This document shows positions 17,230 through 28,020 of a stretch of 64,000 bases of DNA, piece after piece (position 1 is the stretch's first letter; every line of letters begins with the position of its first letter). Source of the stretch: Crossiella equi (GTDB lineage: Bacteria > Actinomycetota > Actinomycetes > Mycobacteriales > Pseudonocardiaceae). Both the position numbers and the translations under genes were made by a program. The notes under the pieces are model-generated. The model was given only the letters and a program-made list of their open reading frames with translations. It did no database searches and was not told the origin of the DNA. The DNA is taken from positions 5,379,786 to 5,443,785 of the forward strand of contig NZ_JAGIOO010000001.1 of assembly GCF_017876755.1 (NCBI RefSeq), written 5' to 3'.

Positions 17230-19661
17230 CCGTCGCACCCGAGAAGAACGAGACACCGGTGCCCGCCGGGCACGTCCGGCTGACCATCGACGGCCACGAG
17301 GTCGACGCGCCCAAGGGCGAGCTGGTCATCCGCACCGCCGAGCGCCTCGGCATCGTGGTGCCGCGCTTCTGCGACCACCCGCTCCTCGACCCGGCGGGCG
17401 CCTGCCGCCAGTGCCTGGTCGACGTGGAGATGGGCGGGCGGCCGATGCCCAAGCCGCAGGCCTCCTGCACGCTGACCGTGGCCGACGGCATGGTCGTGCG
17501 CACCCAGCACACCTCGCCGGTGGCCGACAAGGCCCAGCAGGGCGTGATGGAGCTGCTGCTCATCAACCACCCGCTGGACTGCCCGATCTGCGACAAGGGC
17601 GGCGAGTGCCCCCTGCAGAACCAGGCGCTCAAGCACGGCCGCACCGAGTCCCGGTTCACCGAGACCAAGCGGACCTTCCCGAAGCCGATCAACGTCTCCA
17701 CGCAGGTGCTGCTCGACCGTGAGCGCTGCGTGCTCTGCCAGCGCTGCACCCGCTTCTCCGACCAGATCGCCGGTGACCCGTTCATCGAGCTCCTGGAGCG
17801 CGGCGCGCAGCAGCAGATCGGCATCGCCGAGGGCAAGCCGTTCCAGAGCTACTTCTCCGGCAACACCATCCAGATCTGCCCGGTCGGCGCGCTCACCAGC
17901 GCGGCCTACCGCTTCCGCTCCCGCCCGTTCGACCTGGTGTCGACCCCGGGTGTGTGCGAGCAGTGCGCGGGCGGTTGCGCCACCCGCGTGGACACCCGGC
18001 GCGGCAAGGTGCAGCGGCGCCTGGCGGGCGACGACCCGGAGGTGAACGAGGAGTGGCTGTGCGACAAGGGCCGCTTCGCCTTCGTCTACCCGACGCTGCC
18101 CGACCGCATCAAGCGCCCGCTGGTGCGCAACGCCGACGGTGAGCTCGAGGAGAGCTCCTGGACCGAGGCGCTGCGCGTCGCGGCCGAGGGGCTGGCCAAG
18201 GCCCGCGACGGCAAGGGCATCGGCGTGCTGCCCGGCGGCCGCCTGACCGTCGAGGACGCCTACGCGTACAGCAAGTTCGCGCGCGTGGCGGCCAAGACCA
18301 ACGACGTGGACTTCCGCGCCCGCCCGCACGCCGACGAGGAGCTGGCCTTCCTGGCCGCCTCGGTGGTCGGCGGCACCCCGGAGTCCGGGGTCACCTACGG
18401 CAAGGTCGAGGCCGCGCCCGCCGTGCTGTGCGTGGGCCTGGAGCCGGAGGAGGAAGCGGGCATCCTGTTCCTGCGCCTCCGCAAGGCCGCGCGCAAGGGC
18501 CGCACCAAGGTCTTCCACCTCGGCCAGTACACGACCCCGGCCGTGCGCAAGACCTTCGGCACGCTGCTCCCGGCCGTGCCTGGTGGCGAGCCCTCGGCGC
18601 TGCGCAGCCTGCCCACCGACGTGGACACCTCGCTGCGGGGCGAGGGCGCGGTCATCCTGCTCGGCGTGCGCGCCGTGGAGGTGCCCGGCCTGATCTCCGC
18701 CGCGGTGGAGCTCGCGCAGACCACCGGCGCCAAGCTGGCCTGGATCCCGCGCCGCGCCGGTGAGCGCGGCGGGGTCGAGGTCGGCGCGCTGCCGAACCTG
18801 CTGCCCGGTGGCCGCCCGGTCACCGACTCCGCCGCCCGCACCGAGGTCGAGCTGGCCTGGGGCCTTCCGGCGGGCAGCCTGCCCGCCACCCCGGGCCGCG
18901 ACGCGGCGGGCATCCTCGCCGCCGCCGGCACCGGTGGCCTGGACGCGCTGCTCATCGGCGGTGTGGACCCGGGCGACTTCGCCGACCCGGCCGCCGCGCT
19001 GGAGGGCATCAAGGCCGCGGGCTTCGTGGTCTCGCTGGAACTGCGGCACTCCGCGGTCACCGAGCACGCCGACGTGGTGCTGCCGGTGGCGGCCTCCGTC
19101 GAGCGCGCGGGCAGCTACCTCAACTGGGAGGGCCGCCGCCGCGAGTTCAAGGCCGCGCTGGACGTGGCGGGCGTCGTCCCCGACTGCCGGGTGCTCGACA
19201 CCCTGGCCATCGAGATGGACGCCGACCTGTTCACCCAGACCCCGGCCGCCGCCTCCGCCGACCTCGCCCGCCTGGGCGAGTTCCGCGGGGCCAAGGCCGC
19301 CTTCACCCCGGTCACCGGCTCGGGCGCCCCGTCGCTCGGCAACGGCCACCTGGTGCTGGCGAGCTGGGGCCAGATGCTGGGCAACGGCTCCCTGCAGGAC
19401 GGCGAGCCGAACCTGGCGGGCACCGCGCGGCCGGTCGTCGCGCGCCTGTCGGCCACCACCGCGGACAAGCTCGGCCTCACCGAGGGCGCTCCGGTCAGCG
19501 TGGCCACCGAGCGCGGCAGCATCACCCTGCCGCTGGAGCTGGCCGACCTGCCCGAGCAGGTCGTGTGGCTGCCCGGCAACTCGGGCACGTCCACCGTGCG
19601 CCGCACCCTGGGCGCTGGTCACGGTGCCCTCGTCACCGTCACCGACGGAGGAAACGCATGA
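17226..19661 (+). CDS. nuoG: NADH-quinone oxidoreductase subunit G
   Basis: This 811-aa, 75-kDa Fe-S subunit has an N-terminal [2Fe-2S] domain (FCDHPLL, CRQC, then a distal Cys). The His/Cys cluster N5 is at [17 protein letters not shown], followed by CVLCQRC with CPVGAL. A molybdopterin-oxidoreductase-like domain follows. The CEQCAGGC plus WLCDKGRF set means the extra off-pathway cluster N7, found in some bacteria, is present. It overlaps both neighbours by 4 bp. Confidence 0.97.
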   Translation: MTVAPEKNETPVPAGHVRLTIDGHEVDAPKGELVIRTAERLGIVVPRFCDHPLLDPAGACRQCLVDVEMGGRPMPKPQASCTLTVADGMVVRTQHTSPVADKAQQGVMELLLINHPLDCPICDKGGECPLQNQALKHGRTESRFTETKRTFPKPINVSTQVLLDRERCVLCQRCTRFSDQIAGDPFIELLERGAQQQIGIAEGKPFQSYFSGNTIQICPVGALTSAAYRFRSRPFDLVSTPGVCEQCAGGCATRVDTRRGKVQRRLAGDDPEVNEEWLCDKGRFAFVYPTLPDRIKRPLVRNADGELEESSWTEALRVAAEGLAKARDGKGIGVLPGGRLTVEDAYAYSKFARVAAKTNDVDFRARPHADEELAFLAASVVGGTPESGVTYGKVEAAPAVLCVGLEPEEEAGILFLRLRKAARKGRTKVFHLGQYTTPAVRKTFGTLLPAVPGGEPSALRSLPTDVDTSLRGEGAVILLGVRAVEVPGLISAAVELAQTTGAKLAWIPRRAGERGGVEVGALPNLLPGGRPVTDSAARTEVELAWGLPAGSLPATPGRDAAGILAAAGTGGLDALLIGGVDPGDFADPAAALEGIKAAGFVVSLELRHSAVTEHADVVLPVAASVERAGSYLNWEGRRREFKAALDVAGVVPDCRVLDTLAIEMDADLFTQTPAAASADLARLGEFRGAKAAFTPVTGSGAPSLGNGHLVLASWGQMLGNGSLQDGEPNLAGTARPVVARLSATTADKLGLTEGAPVSVATERGSITLPLELADLPEQVVWLPGNSGTSTVRRTLGAGHGALVTVTDGGNA

Positions 19662-20983
19662 AAGCCCTCGCAGCTGGCGAGATCGGGCAGGTCCTCGCGG
19701 ACGACCCGTGGTGGATCAGCCTGATCAAGGTCGTCGCGGTCTTCGCCTTCCTGGTCGTGCTGGTCATCGCCCTGGTCTGGGGCGAGCGCCGCATCGTCGG
19801 TTTCATGCAGCAGCGGCCCGGCCCCAACCGGGCAGGCCCTGGCGGCATGTTCCAGTCGGTGGCAGACGCGCTGAAGATGGCCTTCAAGGAGGACATCCGG
19901 CCGGTCATGGCCGACAAGTGGGTCTACTTCCTGGCCCCGGTCATCTCCGCCGTGCCCGCGTTCCTGGCCTTCTCGGTGATCCCGTTCGGGCCCCAGGTCA
20001 CGATGTTCGGCGAGCAGACCGCGTTGCAGATCGCGGACGTCCAGGTCGGCGTGCTGGTCGTGCTGGCCTGCGCCTCGGTCGGCGTCTACGGCATCGTGCT
20101 CTCCGGCTGGGCCTCCGGCTCGCCGTACCCGCTGCTCGGCTCGCTCCGCTCGGCCGCGCAGGTGATCTCCTACGAGATCGCGATGGGCCTGTCCATCGTC
20201 TCGGTCATCCTCTTCGCGGGCTCGCTGTCCACCGCGGACATCGTCGGTGCGCAGTCCGCGGTGTGGTTCGGCTTCACGCTGCTGCCGAGCTTCGTGATCT
20301 ACGTGATCTCGATGGTCGGTGAGACCAACCGCGCTCCGTTCGACCTCCCCGAGGCCGAGTCCGAGCTGGTCGGTGGCTTCCACACCGAGTACTCGACCTC
20401 GCTGAAGTTCGCGATGTTCTTCCTCGCCGAGTACATCAACATGGCCACGGTCTCGGCCCTGGCCACCACGTTGTTCCTCGGCGGCTGGCGGGCTCCGTTC
20501 GGCCTCAGCTACGTCGCCGACGGGATGCTGAACACCGGCTGGTGGCCACTGCTGTGGTTCCTCGGCAAGGTGTTCGCCTTCCTGTTCTTCTTCGTGTGGC
20601 TGCGCGCCACGCTGCCCCGGCTCCGCTACGACCAGTTCATGCAGCTGGGGTGGAAGGTGCTGGTCCCGACCGCGCTCGTCTGGTTCGTCGCGGTCACCGT
20701 GGTCAAGTACATCAACACCACCGAGCTCAGCTCGACCGAGATCGTGGTGTTCATCGGCATCGCCATCGCCGCGCTGATCCTGCTGGTCTTCCTGATCCCG
20801 GACCGCGTGGTCAAGGAGCCCGGCATCCAGATGGCGGGCAGCGGCTTCCCGGTGCCCCCGCTGGACCTCACGGTGCCCAAGCCCCCCAAGCGTCGTGCCG
20901 CCGTGAGCGCCGCGCAGACCAGTCCCACGCCGGCCGCGATCGGCACCGAAGGCGGAAAGGAGGCCAGCGGTGGGACTGTTTGA
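19658..20983 (+). CDS. nuoH: NADH-quinone oxidoreductase subunit H
   Basis: This 441-aa membrane subunit links the peripheral and membrane arms and helps form the quinone channel. It has about eight transmembrane helices, the family signature [20 protein letters not shown] (about residues 53-72) and the acidic loop [20 protein letters not shown]. The C-terminal 50 residues are a charged, Pro-rich cytoplasmic extension usual in actinobacteria. GGAGG 7 nt before ATG 19658 sets the start. It overlaps nuoG by 4 bp and nuoI by 14 bp. Confidence 0.97.
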   Translation: MKALAAGEIGQVLADDPWWISLIKVVAVFAFLVVLVIALVWGERRIVGFMQQRPGPNRAGPGGMFQSVADALKMAFKEDIRPVMADKWVYFLAPVISAVPAFLAFSVIPFGPQVTMFGEQTALQIADVQVGVLVVLACASVGVYGIVLSGWASGSPYPLLGSLRSAAQVISYEIAMGLSIVSVILFAGSLSTADIVGAQSAVWFGFTLLPSFVIYVISMVGETNRAPFDLPEAESELVGGFHTEYSTSLKFAMFFLAEYINMATVSALATTLFLGGWRAPFGLSYVADGMLNTGWWPLLWFLGKVFAFLFFFVWLRATLPRLRYDQFMQLGWKVLVPTALVWFVAVTVVKYINTTELSSTEIVVFIGIAIAALILLVFLIPDRVVKEPGIQMAGSGFPVPPLDLTVPKPPKRRAAVSAAQTSPTPAAIGTEGGKEASGGTV

Positions 20984-21515
20984 TCCCATCAAGGGCTTCG
21001 GCGTCACCTTCTCGACGATGTTCAAGAAGGTCGTCACCGAGGAATACCCCGAGGTCATGAAGGTGACCGCGCCGCGGTACCACGGTCGGCACCAGCTGAA
21101 CCGGCACCCGGACGGCCTGGAGAAGTGCGTCGGCTGCGAGCTGTGCGCCTGGGCCTGCCCCGCCGACGCGATCTACGTCGAGGGCGGCGACAACACCGAG
21201 GAAGCCCGCTTCTCGCCCGGTGAGCGCTACGGCGCGATCTACCAGATCAACTACCTGCGCTGCATCGGCTGCGGCCTGTGCATCGAGGCCTGCCCGACCC
21301 GCTCGCTCACCATGACCAACGAGTTCGAGCTGGCCGACGACAACCGGCAGAACCTGATCTACACCAAGGAACAGCTGATGGCGCCGCTGCTGTCCGGCAT
21401 GGAGCAGCCGCCGCACCCGATGCGCCTCGGTGACAACGAGCAGGACTACTACGTGAACGGGCCCCAGCTCGCGCGTGGTGAGAAGCCCGCCTCCTCCGAG
21501 GAGGCAGTGCGTTGA
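20970..21515 (+). CDS. nuoI: NADH-quinone oxidoreductase subunit I
   Basis: This 181-aa ferredoxin-like subunit holds two [4Fe-4S] clusters (N6a/N6b) with ligands in [12 protein letters not shown] and [12 protein letters not shown]. It relays electrons from NuoG to NuoB. Start GTG 20970 follows AAAGGAGG closely and lies 14 bp inside nuoH. A shorter paralogue is encoded at 39991. Confidence 0.97.
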   Translation: MGLFDPIKGFGVTFSTMFKKVVTEEYPEVMKVTAPRYHGRHQLNRHPDGLEKCVGCELCAWACPADAIYVEGGDNTEEARFSPGERYGAIYQINYLRCIGCGLCIEACPTRSLTMTNEFELADDNRQNLIYTKEQLMAPLLSGMEQPPHPMRLGDNEQDYYVNGPQLARGEKPASSEEAVR

Positions 21516-22443
21516 GCGCGGCCATCTCCGTCCTGGCACAGGCCCAGGAAGCGGGCGACGTCGTGCACCTGGGCGAGCAGATCATGTTCTGGGTGCTCGG
21601 CCCGCTCTCGCTGGCCGGTGGCCTGGGCATGCTCTTCGCCCGCAACGCGGTGCACTCCGCGCTGTGGCTGGTGCTCACCATGCTCAGCCTCGGCGTGCTG
21701 TACCTGGTGCAGCAGGCGCCGTTCCTCGGCGTGGTGCAGATCATCGTCTACACCGGCGCGATCATGATGCTGTTCCTGTTCGTGCTGATGCTGGTCGGCC
21801 GGGACAGCTCGGACTCGGTGGTCGAGGTGCTGCGCGGTCAGCGCCTGGCCGCCACCTTCGCCGGTGTCGGCTTCGCCGCGCTGCTGGTCTCCGCGCTCGG
21901 CCGGGCCTTCGCGGACGTGCCGTCCGTCGGCCTGAAGACGGTCAACGAGACCCCGGGCAACGTCGCGGGCATCGGCCAGAAGCTGTTCGTCGACTACCTC
22001 TTCGCCTTCGAGCTCACCTCGGCGCTGCTCATCACCGCCGCGCTCGGCGCGATGCTGCTGGCCTTCGTGGACAAGGAGCACTCCGCCAAGCACAGCCAGC
22101 GCGAGCTGGTCGAGATGCGCCTGCGCGGGGAAGGAGCACTCCGCCAAGCACAGCCAGCGCGAGCTGGTCGAGATGCGCCTGCGCGGGGAGTACGAGCGGC
22201 CCTCGCCGCTGCCCGGCCCCGGGTGTGTTCGCCACCGCCAACTCGTGGCCACCCCGGCACTGCTGCCGGGACGGCTCGGTCGCGCCGGAGTCGCTGTCCA
22301 AGATCCTCGAGTCCACCTCGCGCGAGCGCCTCGCCGACGACATCACCGGTGTCGCGGGTACCGGCCCCCAGCCGGACGCCCACGCGCTCACCGGCAAGGC
22401 TGACGCCGAGAAGAGCGCCGGTGCCGAGGAGGGCAAGGCATGA
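21512..22443 (+). pseudogene. nuoJ: NADH-quinone oxidoreductase subunit J, reading frame disrupted as sequenced
   Basis: The first about 205 residues are a normal NuoJ with five transmembrane helices (MFWVLGPLSLAGGLGMLFAR, VQIIVYTGAIMMLFLFVLM and ELTSALLITAALGAMLLAF). After that the frame breaks. A 58-bp unit (22073-22130) is duplicated exactly (22131-22188). Three single-base differences follow: an extra G near 22221-22223, a missing G near 22245 and an extra G near 22268-22270. Removing one copy and correcting these gives a clean 290-aa NuoJ ending AEEGKA, whose TGA overlaps an ATG. As written, the open frame instead runs on to 22891 through nuoK. NuoJ is needed for complex I, so sequencing or assembly error is more likely than true loss. 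Confidence 0.85.
22073..22188 (+). repeat. 58-bp perfect tandem duplication inside nuoJ
   Basis: Two identical 58-bp units lie head to tail (22073-22130 and 22131-22188), each starting AAGGAGCACTCCGCCAAGCA. The length is not a multiple of three, so the copy shifts the nuoJ frame by +1. Confidence 0.95.
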
Positions 22444-22577
22444 GTGTCTTCGCACCACCCCTGAGCGGCTGCCAGCCGCACCTCAGGGGACCGCGACGCA
22501 GCCCGGCCACCGGAGCGAGCGCAACCGGGCGACGCCAACGCAACCGCAGGAGAAGAGTTCCGGGGAGGCGGACGAGC
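22444..22577 (+). other. nuoJ-nuoK spacer with two hairpins
   Basis: This 134-bp non-coding spacer interrupts an operon whose other gaps are mostly overlaps or under 10 bp. It holds a strong hairpin (CCCCTGAG 22458-22461/22465 pairing with CTCAGGGG 22482-22489, plus inner CGGCTG/CAGCCG). A second hairpin has arms GCCCGG (22501-22506) and CCGGGC (22525-22530). It might be a processing or attenuation site, or inserted material. A Shine-Dalgarno sequence (GGGGAGG) for nuoK ends the spacer. Confidence 0.6.
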
Positions 22578-22877
22578 ATGACCCCCACCTACTACTTGGT
22601 GCTGTCCGCCCTGCTGTTCTCCATCGGAGCAGTCGGCGTGCTGGTGCGGCGCAACGCCATCGTGGTGTTCATGTGCGTGGAGCTCATGCTCAACGCGGTG
22701 AACCTGTCGCTGGTCACGTTCTCCCGCATGAACGGGCAGCTGGACGGCCAGATCATGGCCTTCTTCGTGATGGTCGTGGCCGCGGCCGAGGTCGTGGTCG
22801 GCCTGGCGATCATCATGTCGATCTTCCGCACCCGCCGTTCGGCCTCGGTCGACGACGCCAACCTGCTGAAGTACTGA
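22578..22877 (+). CDS. nuoK: NADH-quinone oxidoreductase subunit K
   Basis: This 99-aa membrane subunit has the standard family length. It has three transmembrane helices and the conserved membrane Glu residues in [16 protein letters not shown] (about residue 35) and [13 protein letters not shown] (about residue 70), part of the MrpC-like proton path. ATG 22578 is chosen because homology starts at [14 protein letters not shown] and GGGGAGG lies about 8 nt upstream. An ATG at 22440 would add 46 unrelated residues. Confidence 0.96.
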   Translation: MTPTYYLVLSALLFSIGAVGVLVRRNAIVVFMCVELMLNAVNLSLVTFSRMNGQLDGQIMAFFVMVVAAAEVVVGLAIIMSIFRTRRSASVDDANLLKY

Positions 22878-22887
22878 GGTGCAGACG

Positions 22888-24849
22888 GTGAAGGGAAATG
22901 TTCTGGCCGCCACTGAGGTGGTGACGGCCTCCGGCGCGGCGCAGTACGCCTGGCTGCTGATCCTGCTGCCGCTGTTCGGCGCCACCGTGCTGCTCGTGGG
23001 CGGCAGGCGCACCAACGCCTGGGGCCACTTCCTGGGCAGCACCACCGCGATCGCGTCGTTCGTCTACGGCGCGGTGCTGTTCGTGCAGACGCTGGGCAAG
23101 GACGCGGGGCAGCGGGTCGCCGACCTGCCCGTGTTCGAGTGGATCAACGTGGGCGCGCTGAAGGTCGAGTTCGGCCTGCGCATCGACCCGTTGTCGATGA
23201 CGTTCGTGCTGCTGATCACCGGTGTGGGTTCGCTGATCCACATCTACTCGATCGGCTACATGAGCCACGACCGGGACCGGCGCAAGTTCTTCGCGTACCT
23301 GAACCTGTTCGTCTCCGCGATGCTCATCCTGGTCCTGGGCAACAGCTTCGTGACGCTGTACCTGGGCTGGGAGGGCGTGGGCCTGGCCTCGTACCTGCTG
23401 ATCGCCTTCTGGCAGTACAAGCCCGCCGCGGCCACCGCAGCGAAGAAGGCCTTCCTGATGAACCGGGTTGGCGACGTCGGCCTGGCCCTCGCGATCTTCC
23501 TGATGTTCCGGGACCTCGGCACCACGCAGTACACCGAGGTCTTCGCCCGCGCCGGTGAGCTCTCGCCGGGTGTCGTCACCGCGATCGCGCTGCTGCTCCT
23601 GCTCGGCGCCTGCGGCAAGTCCGGCCAGTTCCCGCTCCAGGCGTGGCTCCCGGACGCGATGGAGGGCCCGACCCCGGTCTCCGCGCTCATCCACGCGGCG
23701 ACGATGGTCACCGCCGGTGTGTACCTGGTGGCCCGGTCCAACCCGATCTACAACCTCACCGAGGACGGCCGCCTGGTCGTCGTGATCATCGGTGCGATCA
23801 CCCTGGTGATCGGCTGCATCATCGGTTGCGCCTACGACGACTTCAAGAAGGTCCTGGCGTACTCCACGGTCAGCCAGATCGGCTACATGATCCTGGCCGT
23901 CGGCCTCGGCCCGGCCGGGTACGCGATCGGCATCATGCACCTGCTCACCCACGGCTTCTTCAAGGCCGGTCTCTTCCTCGGCGCCGGTTCGGTCATGCAC
24001 GGCATGAACGACGAGGGCAACATCCGGCGGATGGGCGGCCTGGCCAAGCACATGCCGATCACCTTCGCGACCTGGGGCCTCGGCTACCTGGCGCTGATCG
24101 GCTTCCCGTTCCTGTCCGGCTTCTACTCCAAGGACGCCATCATCGAGGCGGCCCTGGGCCAGGGCGGCTGGCGTGGCTGGGTGTTCGGCGGCGCCGCGCT
24201 GCTGGGTGCCGGGCTCACCGCGTTCTACATGACCCGCCTGATGCTGCTGGTCTTCTTCGGTGAGAAGCGCTGGGAGAAGCTCAAGTCGGCGGACGGCCGG
24301 GACTACCACCCGCACGAGTCCCCGGCCAGCATGACCGTGCCGATGATCATCCTGGCCATCGGCTCGATCGGCGCGGGCTTCTTCTTCGCCAGCGGCGACC
24401 GCCTCGCCGGGTGGCTGGAGCCCTCGCTGGGCGCGCTGGTCAAGGAAGAGCACGGCGTCCTGCCGCACGCCCTGGTCCCGATCCTCACGGTGGCCCTGGC
24501 CGCGGTCGGCGCGCTCATCGCGTGGCTGCTCTTCGGCCGCAAGCCGCAGCCGGTCGAGCGTCCGGAGAAGGTCTCCTTCCTGGTCCGCGCGGCCCGCAAG
24601 GACCTCTACGCGAACCACCTCAACGAGGGCCTCATCGCGAACCCGGGCTTCCTGCTCACCCGCTTCCTGCTGTTCTTCGACAACAAGGGTGTTGACGGCG
24701 TGGTCAACGGCACCGCCGTCGCGCTCCGCGGCATCTCCGGCCGGGTCCGCCGGCTCCAGACCGGTTTCGTGCGCTCTTACGCGCTGAGCATGCTGGGCGG
24801 CTCGGTCCTCGTGATCGCCGCTCTGCTGATGGTGAGGTTGGCGGGATGA
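22888..24849 (+). CDS. nuoL: NADH-quinone oxidoreductase subunit L
   Basis: This antiporter-like proton-pumping subunit is about 653 aa, with roughly 15 transmembrane segments. It has the hallmark block [18 protein letters not shown], the pump-channel motif [20 protein letters not shown] and FYSKDAII near residue 415. The C-terminal lateral-helix region is present. GTG 22888 has GAGG 8 nt upstream; the in-frame GTG at 22879 has none. The end overlaps nuoM by 4 bp. Confidence 0.96.
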   Translation: MKGNVLAATEVVTASGAAQYAWLLILLPLFGATVLLVGGRRTNAWGHFLGSTTAIASFVYGAVLFVQTLGKDAGQRVADLPVFEWINVGALKVEFGLRIDPLSMTFVLLITGVGSLIHIYSIGYMSHDRDRRKFFAYLNLFVSAMLILVLGNSFVTLYLGWEGVGLASYLLIAFWQYKPAAATAAKKAFLMNRVGDVGLALAIFLMFRDLGTTQYTEVFARAGELSPGVVTAIALLLLLGACGKSGQFPLQAWLPDAMEGPTPVSALIHAATMVTAGVYLVARSNPIYNLTEDGRLVVVIIGAITLVIGCIIGCAYDDFKKVLAYSTVSQIGYMILAVGLGPAGYAIGIMHLLTHGFFKAGLFLGAGSVMHGMNDEGNIRRMGGLAKHMPITFATWGLGYLALIGFPFLSGFYSKDAIIEAALGQGGWRGWVFGGAALLGAGLTAFYMTRLMLLVFFGEKRWEKLKSADGRDYHPHESPASMTVPMIILAIGSIGAGFFFASGDRLAGWLEPSLGALVKEEHGVLPHALVPILTVALAAVGALIAWLLFGRKPQPVERPEKVSFLVRAARKDLYANHLNEGLIANPGFLLTRFLLFFDNKGVDGVVNGTAVALRGISGRVRRLQTGFVRSYALSMLGGSVLVIAALLMVRLAG

Positions 24850-26420
24850 ACGGGCCCGTGTTGCTCGCACTTCTGCTGCTGCCGCTCGTCGGTGGCATCG
24901 TGGTGGCCTTCCTGCGCGGCAACGACCGCGCGGCGAAGCTGACCGCGCTGGCGTTCTCGTTGGTCGAGCTGGTCCTCGCGGTGCTCGCGTGGATCGGCTT
25001 CGACCCCGCGGGCGAGCGGATCCAGCTCGCCTGGGGCGTGGACTGGATCCCCGTCTTCGGCGTGCGTTTCGCGCTCGGCGTGGACGGCATCGCCCTGGTG
25101 ATGATCGCGCTGATCGCGGTGCTGGTCCCGATCGTGATCGGGGCCGCCTGGGAGGACAAGCTCCCGGAGGGCCGCACGGTCGCCGGGTTCTTCTCCCTGC
25201 TGCTGGTGATGCAGACGTTCATGATCGGCGTCTTCGCGGCCACCGACATCTTCCTGTTCTACGTCTTCTTCGAGGCGATGCTGGTGCCCGCCTACTTCCT
25301 GATCGGCCGCTTCGGCGGGCCGCGCAGGCAGTACGCGGCGGTCAAGTTCTTCCTGTACTCGCTCTTCGGCGGTCTGGTCATGCTCGCGTCGGTCATCGGC
25401 GTGTACGTGGTCAGCAGCGGGCGGCTGGGCCAGGGCACCTTCGACTGGGCCACGCTGGTCAGCATCGCCAAGGACATCCCGCAGGGCACGCAGGTCTGGC
25501 TGTTCCTCGGCTTCCTGATCGCCTTCGCGATCAAGGCGCCGCTGGTGCCGCTGCACACCTGGCTGCCCGACGCCGGTGGCGAGGCCCCGGTGGGCGTGGG
25601 TGTGCTGCTGGTCGGCGTGCTGGACAAGGTCGGCACGTTCGGCTTCCTGCGCTACGGCCTGTCGATGTTCCCCGACGCCAGCCGCATCCTGGCGCCCTGG
25701 GTGCTGGTGCTCGCGGTGATCGGCGTGATCTACGGCGCGATCCTGGCCGCGGGACAGACCGACATGAAGCGGTTCGTCACCTACACCTCGATCGCGCACT
25801 TCGGCTTCATCGCGCTGGGCATCTTCGCCTTCAGCACCCAGTCGATCTCCGGCGCGGTGCTGTACATGGTCAACCACGGCCTCTCCACCGGCATGCTCTT
25901 CCTGGTGGTCGGCATGGTGATCGCGCGCGGCGGCTCCCGCCTGTTCAGCGACTACGGCGGCATGGCCAAGCTCACCCCGGTGCTCGGCGGCATGTTCTTC
26001 GTCGCCGGTCTGTCCTCGCTGGCCCTGCCCGGCACCAACTCGTTCATCTCCGAGTTCCTGGTGCTGATCGGGTCCTTCCCGAGGGAGCCGGTGTTCACGA
26101 TCATCGCCACCGTCGGCATGGTCCTGGCCGCGCTGTACGTCCTGTGGGCCTACCAGCGGGTCATGCAGGGCCCGGTGCGCGGCAACGCGCTGGTGGGCCT
26201 GGTGGGCGGCCCCGGTTCGGCGGTGGACCCGTCCTCCGAGGCGGCCAAGAGCAAGGTCGTCGACCTCTCCAAGCGCGAGCTCGCGGTGCTCACGCCCCTG
26301 GTGGTCCTGATCATCGCGCTCGGGGTCTACCCCAAGCCGGTGCTCGACGTGATCAACCCGTCCGTGGCCGCGACCATGACCGAGGCCGGGCAGCAGGACC
26401 TGGTGAAGGAAGGCAAGTGA
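24846..26420 (+). CDS. nuoM: NADH-quinone oxidoreductase subunit M
   Basis: This 524-aa antiporter-like proton-pumping subunit has about 14 transmembrane segments. Family signatures are [35 protein letters not shown] and [19 protein letters not shown]. It overlaps nuoL by 4 bp. The stop is followed one base later by the nuoN start. Confidence 0.97.
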   Translation: MNGPVLLALLLLPLVGGIVVAFLRGNDRAAKLTALAFSLVELVLAVLAWIGFDPAGERIQLAWGVDWIPVFGVRFALGVDGIALVMIALIAVLVPIVIGAAWEDKLPEGRTVAGFFSLLLVMQTFMIGVFAATDIFLFYVFFEAMLVPAYFLIGRFGGPRRQYAAVKFFLYSLFGGLVMLASVIGVYVVSSGRLGQGTFDWATLVSIAKDIPQGTQVWLFLGFLIAFAIKAPLVPLHTWLPDAGGEAPVGVGVLLVGVLDKVGTFGFLRYGLSMFPDASRILAPWVLVLAVIGVIYGAILAAGQTDMKRFVTYTSIAHFGFIALGIFAFSTQSISGAVLYMVNHGLSTGMLFLVVGMVIARGGSRLFSDYGGMAKLTPVLGGMFFVAGLSSLALPGTNSFISEFLVLIGSFPREPVFTIIATVGMVLAALYVLWAYQRVMQGPVRGNALVGLVGGPGSAVDPSSEAAKSKVVDLSKRELAVLTPLVVLIIALGVYPKPVLDVINPSVAATMTEAGQQDLVKEGK

Positions 26421-26421
26421 C

Positions 26422-27999
26422 GTGGTGTCCGTGACCTACCTGGCTCAGCAGCAACCCCAGCAGTTGCTGCAGCTGCCGGACTTCCTGCTGGAACACATGG
26501 TGCCGGTGCTGATCATCCTCGGCGCCGCGTGCCTGTCGGTGCTGCTGGAGGCGCTGCTGCCCCGGCACCTGCGCTGGTCGGTGCAGGTGTTCCTGAGCCT
26601 GTTCGCCATCGCGGTCTCGGCGATCGTGCTGGTCACCAAGGGCCTGGGTGACTCCGCGCCCGGTGCGCTGCCGATGGCCAAGGCCCTCGCGGTCGACTAC
26701 CCCACGCTGTTCCTGTGGGGCACGCTGCTCGCGCTGGGCTTCGGCTCGGTGCTGCTGATCGCCGACCGGTCGGTGGAGAAGGGCGGCTACTTCGTGGCGC
26801 ACGCCGCGATCCGCCCCGGCACGATCCAGGACCGCGCGCAGGCGGCCACCCAGGGCATGCAGACCGAGGTCTTCCCGCTGACGCTGTTCGCACTCGGCGG
26901 CATGATGACCTTCGTCGCGGCGAACGACCTGCTCACCATGTTCGTCGCGCTGGAGGTGCTGAGCCTCCCGCTGTACCTGCTGTGCGCGCTCGCGCGCCGT
27001 CGCCGCCTGCTCTCGCAGGAGGCCGCGGTCAAGTACTTCCTGCTCGGCGCGTTCGCCTCGGCGTTCTTCCTCTACGGCCTCGCGCTGCTGTACGGCTACG
27101 CGGGCTCGATCAAGCTGGCCGACATCGCGGCCGCCGCGGCGGGCAGCGAGCGTTCGGACACCCTGCTGTTCGCGGGCGTGGGCCTGCTGGTGGTCGGCCT
27201 GCTGTTCAAGGCCGCCGTCGGTCCGTTCCACACCTGGAGCCCGGACGTCTACCAGGGCGCTCCGACCCCGGTCACCGCGTTCATGGCCGCCTGCACCAAG
27301 GTGGCGGCCTTCGGCGCGATCCTGCGGGTGCTCCAGGTGGCGCTCAAGTCGAGCAGCTGGGAGTGGCAGTACGTCCTGTGGGGTGTGGCGATTGTCTCCA
27401 TGGTGATCGGCGCGGTGCTCGGCCTCACGCAGACCGACATCAAGCGCATGATCGCCTACTCCTCGGTGGCGCACGCGGGCTTCCTGCTCGTCGGTTCGAT
27501 CGCGCTGACCCCCGAGGGCCTCTCCGGCACCATGTTCTACCTGCTCACCTACGGTTTCACCACGCTGGCGGTGTTCGGCGTGATCAGCCTGGTGCGCGAC
27601 TCCAACGGTGAGGCGACCGACATCTCGCAGTGGGCGGGCCTGGCCAAGCGCTCGCCGCTGGTCGCCGCGGTCTTCAGCTTCCTGCTGCTGGCCCTGGCGG
27701 GCATCCCGCTCACCTCGGGCTTCATCGGCAAGTTCGCGGTGTTCTCGGCCGCGATCTCCGATGGGGCCGCGCCGCTGGTCATCGTCGGCCTGGTCACCAG
27801 CGCGATCGCCGCGTTCTTCTACCTGCGGATCATCGTGCTGATGTACTTCCAGGAGCCGGAGGAGGACGGCCCCACGGTCACCGTGCCCGGGGCGTTCACC
27901 GTCATGGCCATCACACTCGGTGTGACGGTGACCTTGCTGCTCGGAGTCGTTCCGTCGTTCGCCCTCGGCTGGGCGGACCTCGGGGTGTTCGCGTTCTGA
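26422..27999 (+). CDS. nuoN: NADH-quinone oxidoreductase subunit N
   Basis: This 525-aa antiporter-like subunit is the last gene of the nuo operon. It has about 14 transmembrane segments. Typical motifs are FVALEVLSLPLYLLCAL, VGPFHTWSPDVYQGAPTPVT and TDIKRMIAYSSVAHAGFLLV. Start GTG 26422 follows GAAGGAAGGCAAG. The next gene begins 20 bp after its stop and may have its own leaderless promoter. Confidence 0.96.
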   Translation: MVSVTYLAQQQPQQLLQLPDFLLEHMVPVLIILGAACLSVLLEALLPRHLRWSVQVFLSLFAIAVSAIVLVTKGLGDSAPGALPMAKALAVDYPTLFLWGTLLALGFGSVLLIADRSVEKGGYFVAHAAIRPGTIQDRAQAATQGMQTEVFPLTLFALGGMMTFVAANDLLTMFVALEVLSLPLYLLCALARRRRLLSQEAAVKYFLLGAFASAFFLYGLALLYGYAGSIKLADIAAAAAGSERSDTLLFAGVGLLVVGLLFKAAVGPFHTWSPDVYQGAPTPVTAFMAACTKVAAFGAILRVLQVALKSSSWEWQYVLWGVAIVSMVIGAVLGLTQTDIKRMIAYSSVAHAGFLLVGSIALTPEGLSGTMFYLLTYGFTTLAVFGVISLVRDSNGEATDISQWAGLAKRSPLVAAVFSFLLLALAGIPLTSGFIGKFAVFSAAISDGAAPLVIVGLVTSAIAAFFYLRIIVLMYFQEPEEDGPTVTVPGAFTVMAITLGVTVTLLLGVVPSFALGWADLGVFAF

Positions 28000-28008
28000 G
28001 TCGTACGT

Positions 28009-28020
28009 AGGCTGCAAGTG
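28009..28020 (+). promoter_or_regulatory. Candidate leaderless promoter (-10) for the polyprenyl synthase gene
   Basis: TAGGCT at 28009-28014 lies five bases before GTG 28020 with no Shine-Dalgarno sequence. It is the same box and layout as before menG and rarD. No -35 was recognised, since the region is the end of nuoN. Confidence 0.4.

Noticed and set aside
22440-22577. N-terminal extension of NuoK from ATG 22440
   Set aside because: The added 46 residues are unlike any NuoK, and a good ribosome-binding site precedes ATG 22578.
21512-22891. 459-codon fused nuoJ reading frame
   Set aside because: After the 58-bp duplication it runs out of frame through nuoK; the true nuoJ end is restored by undoing the indels.
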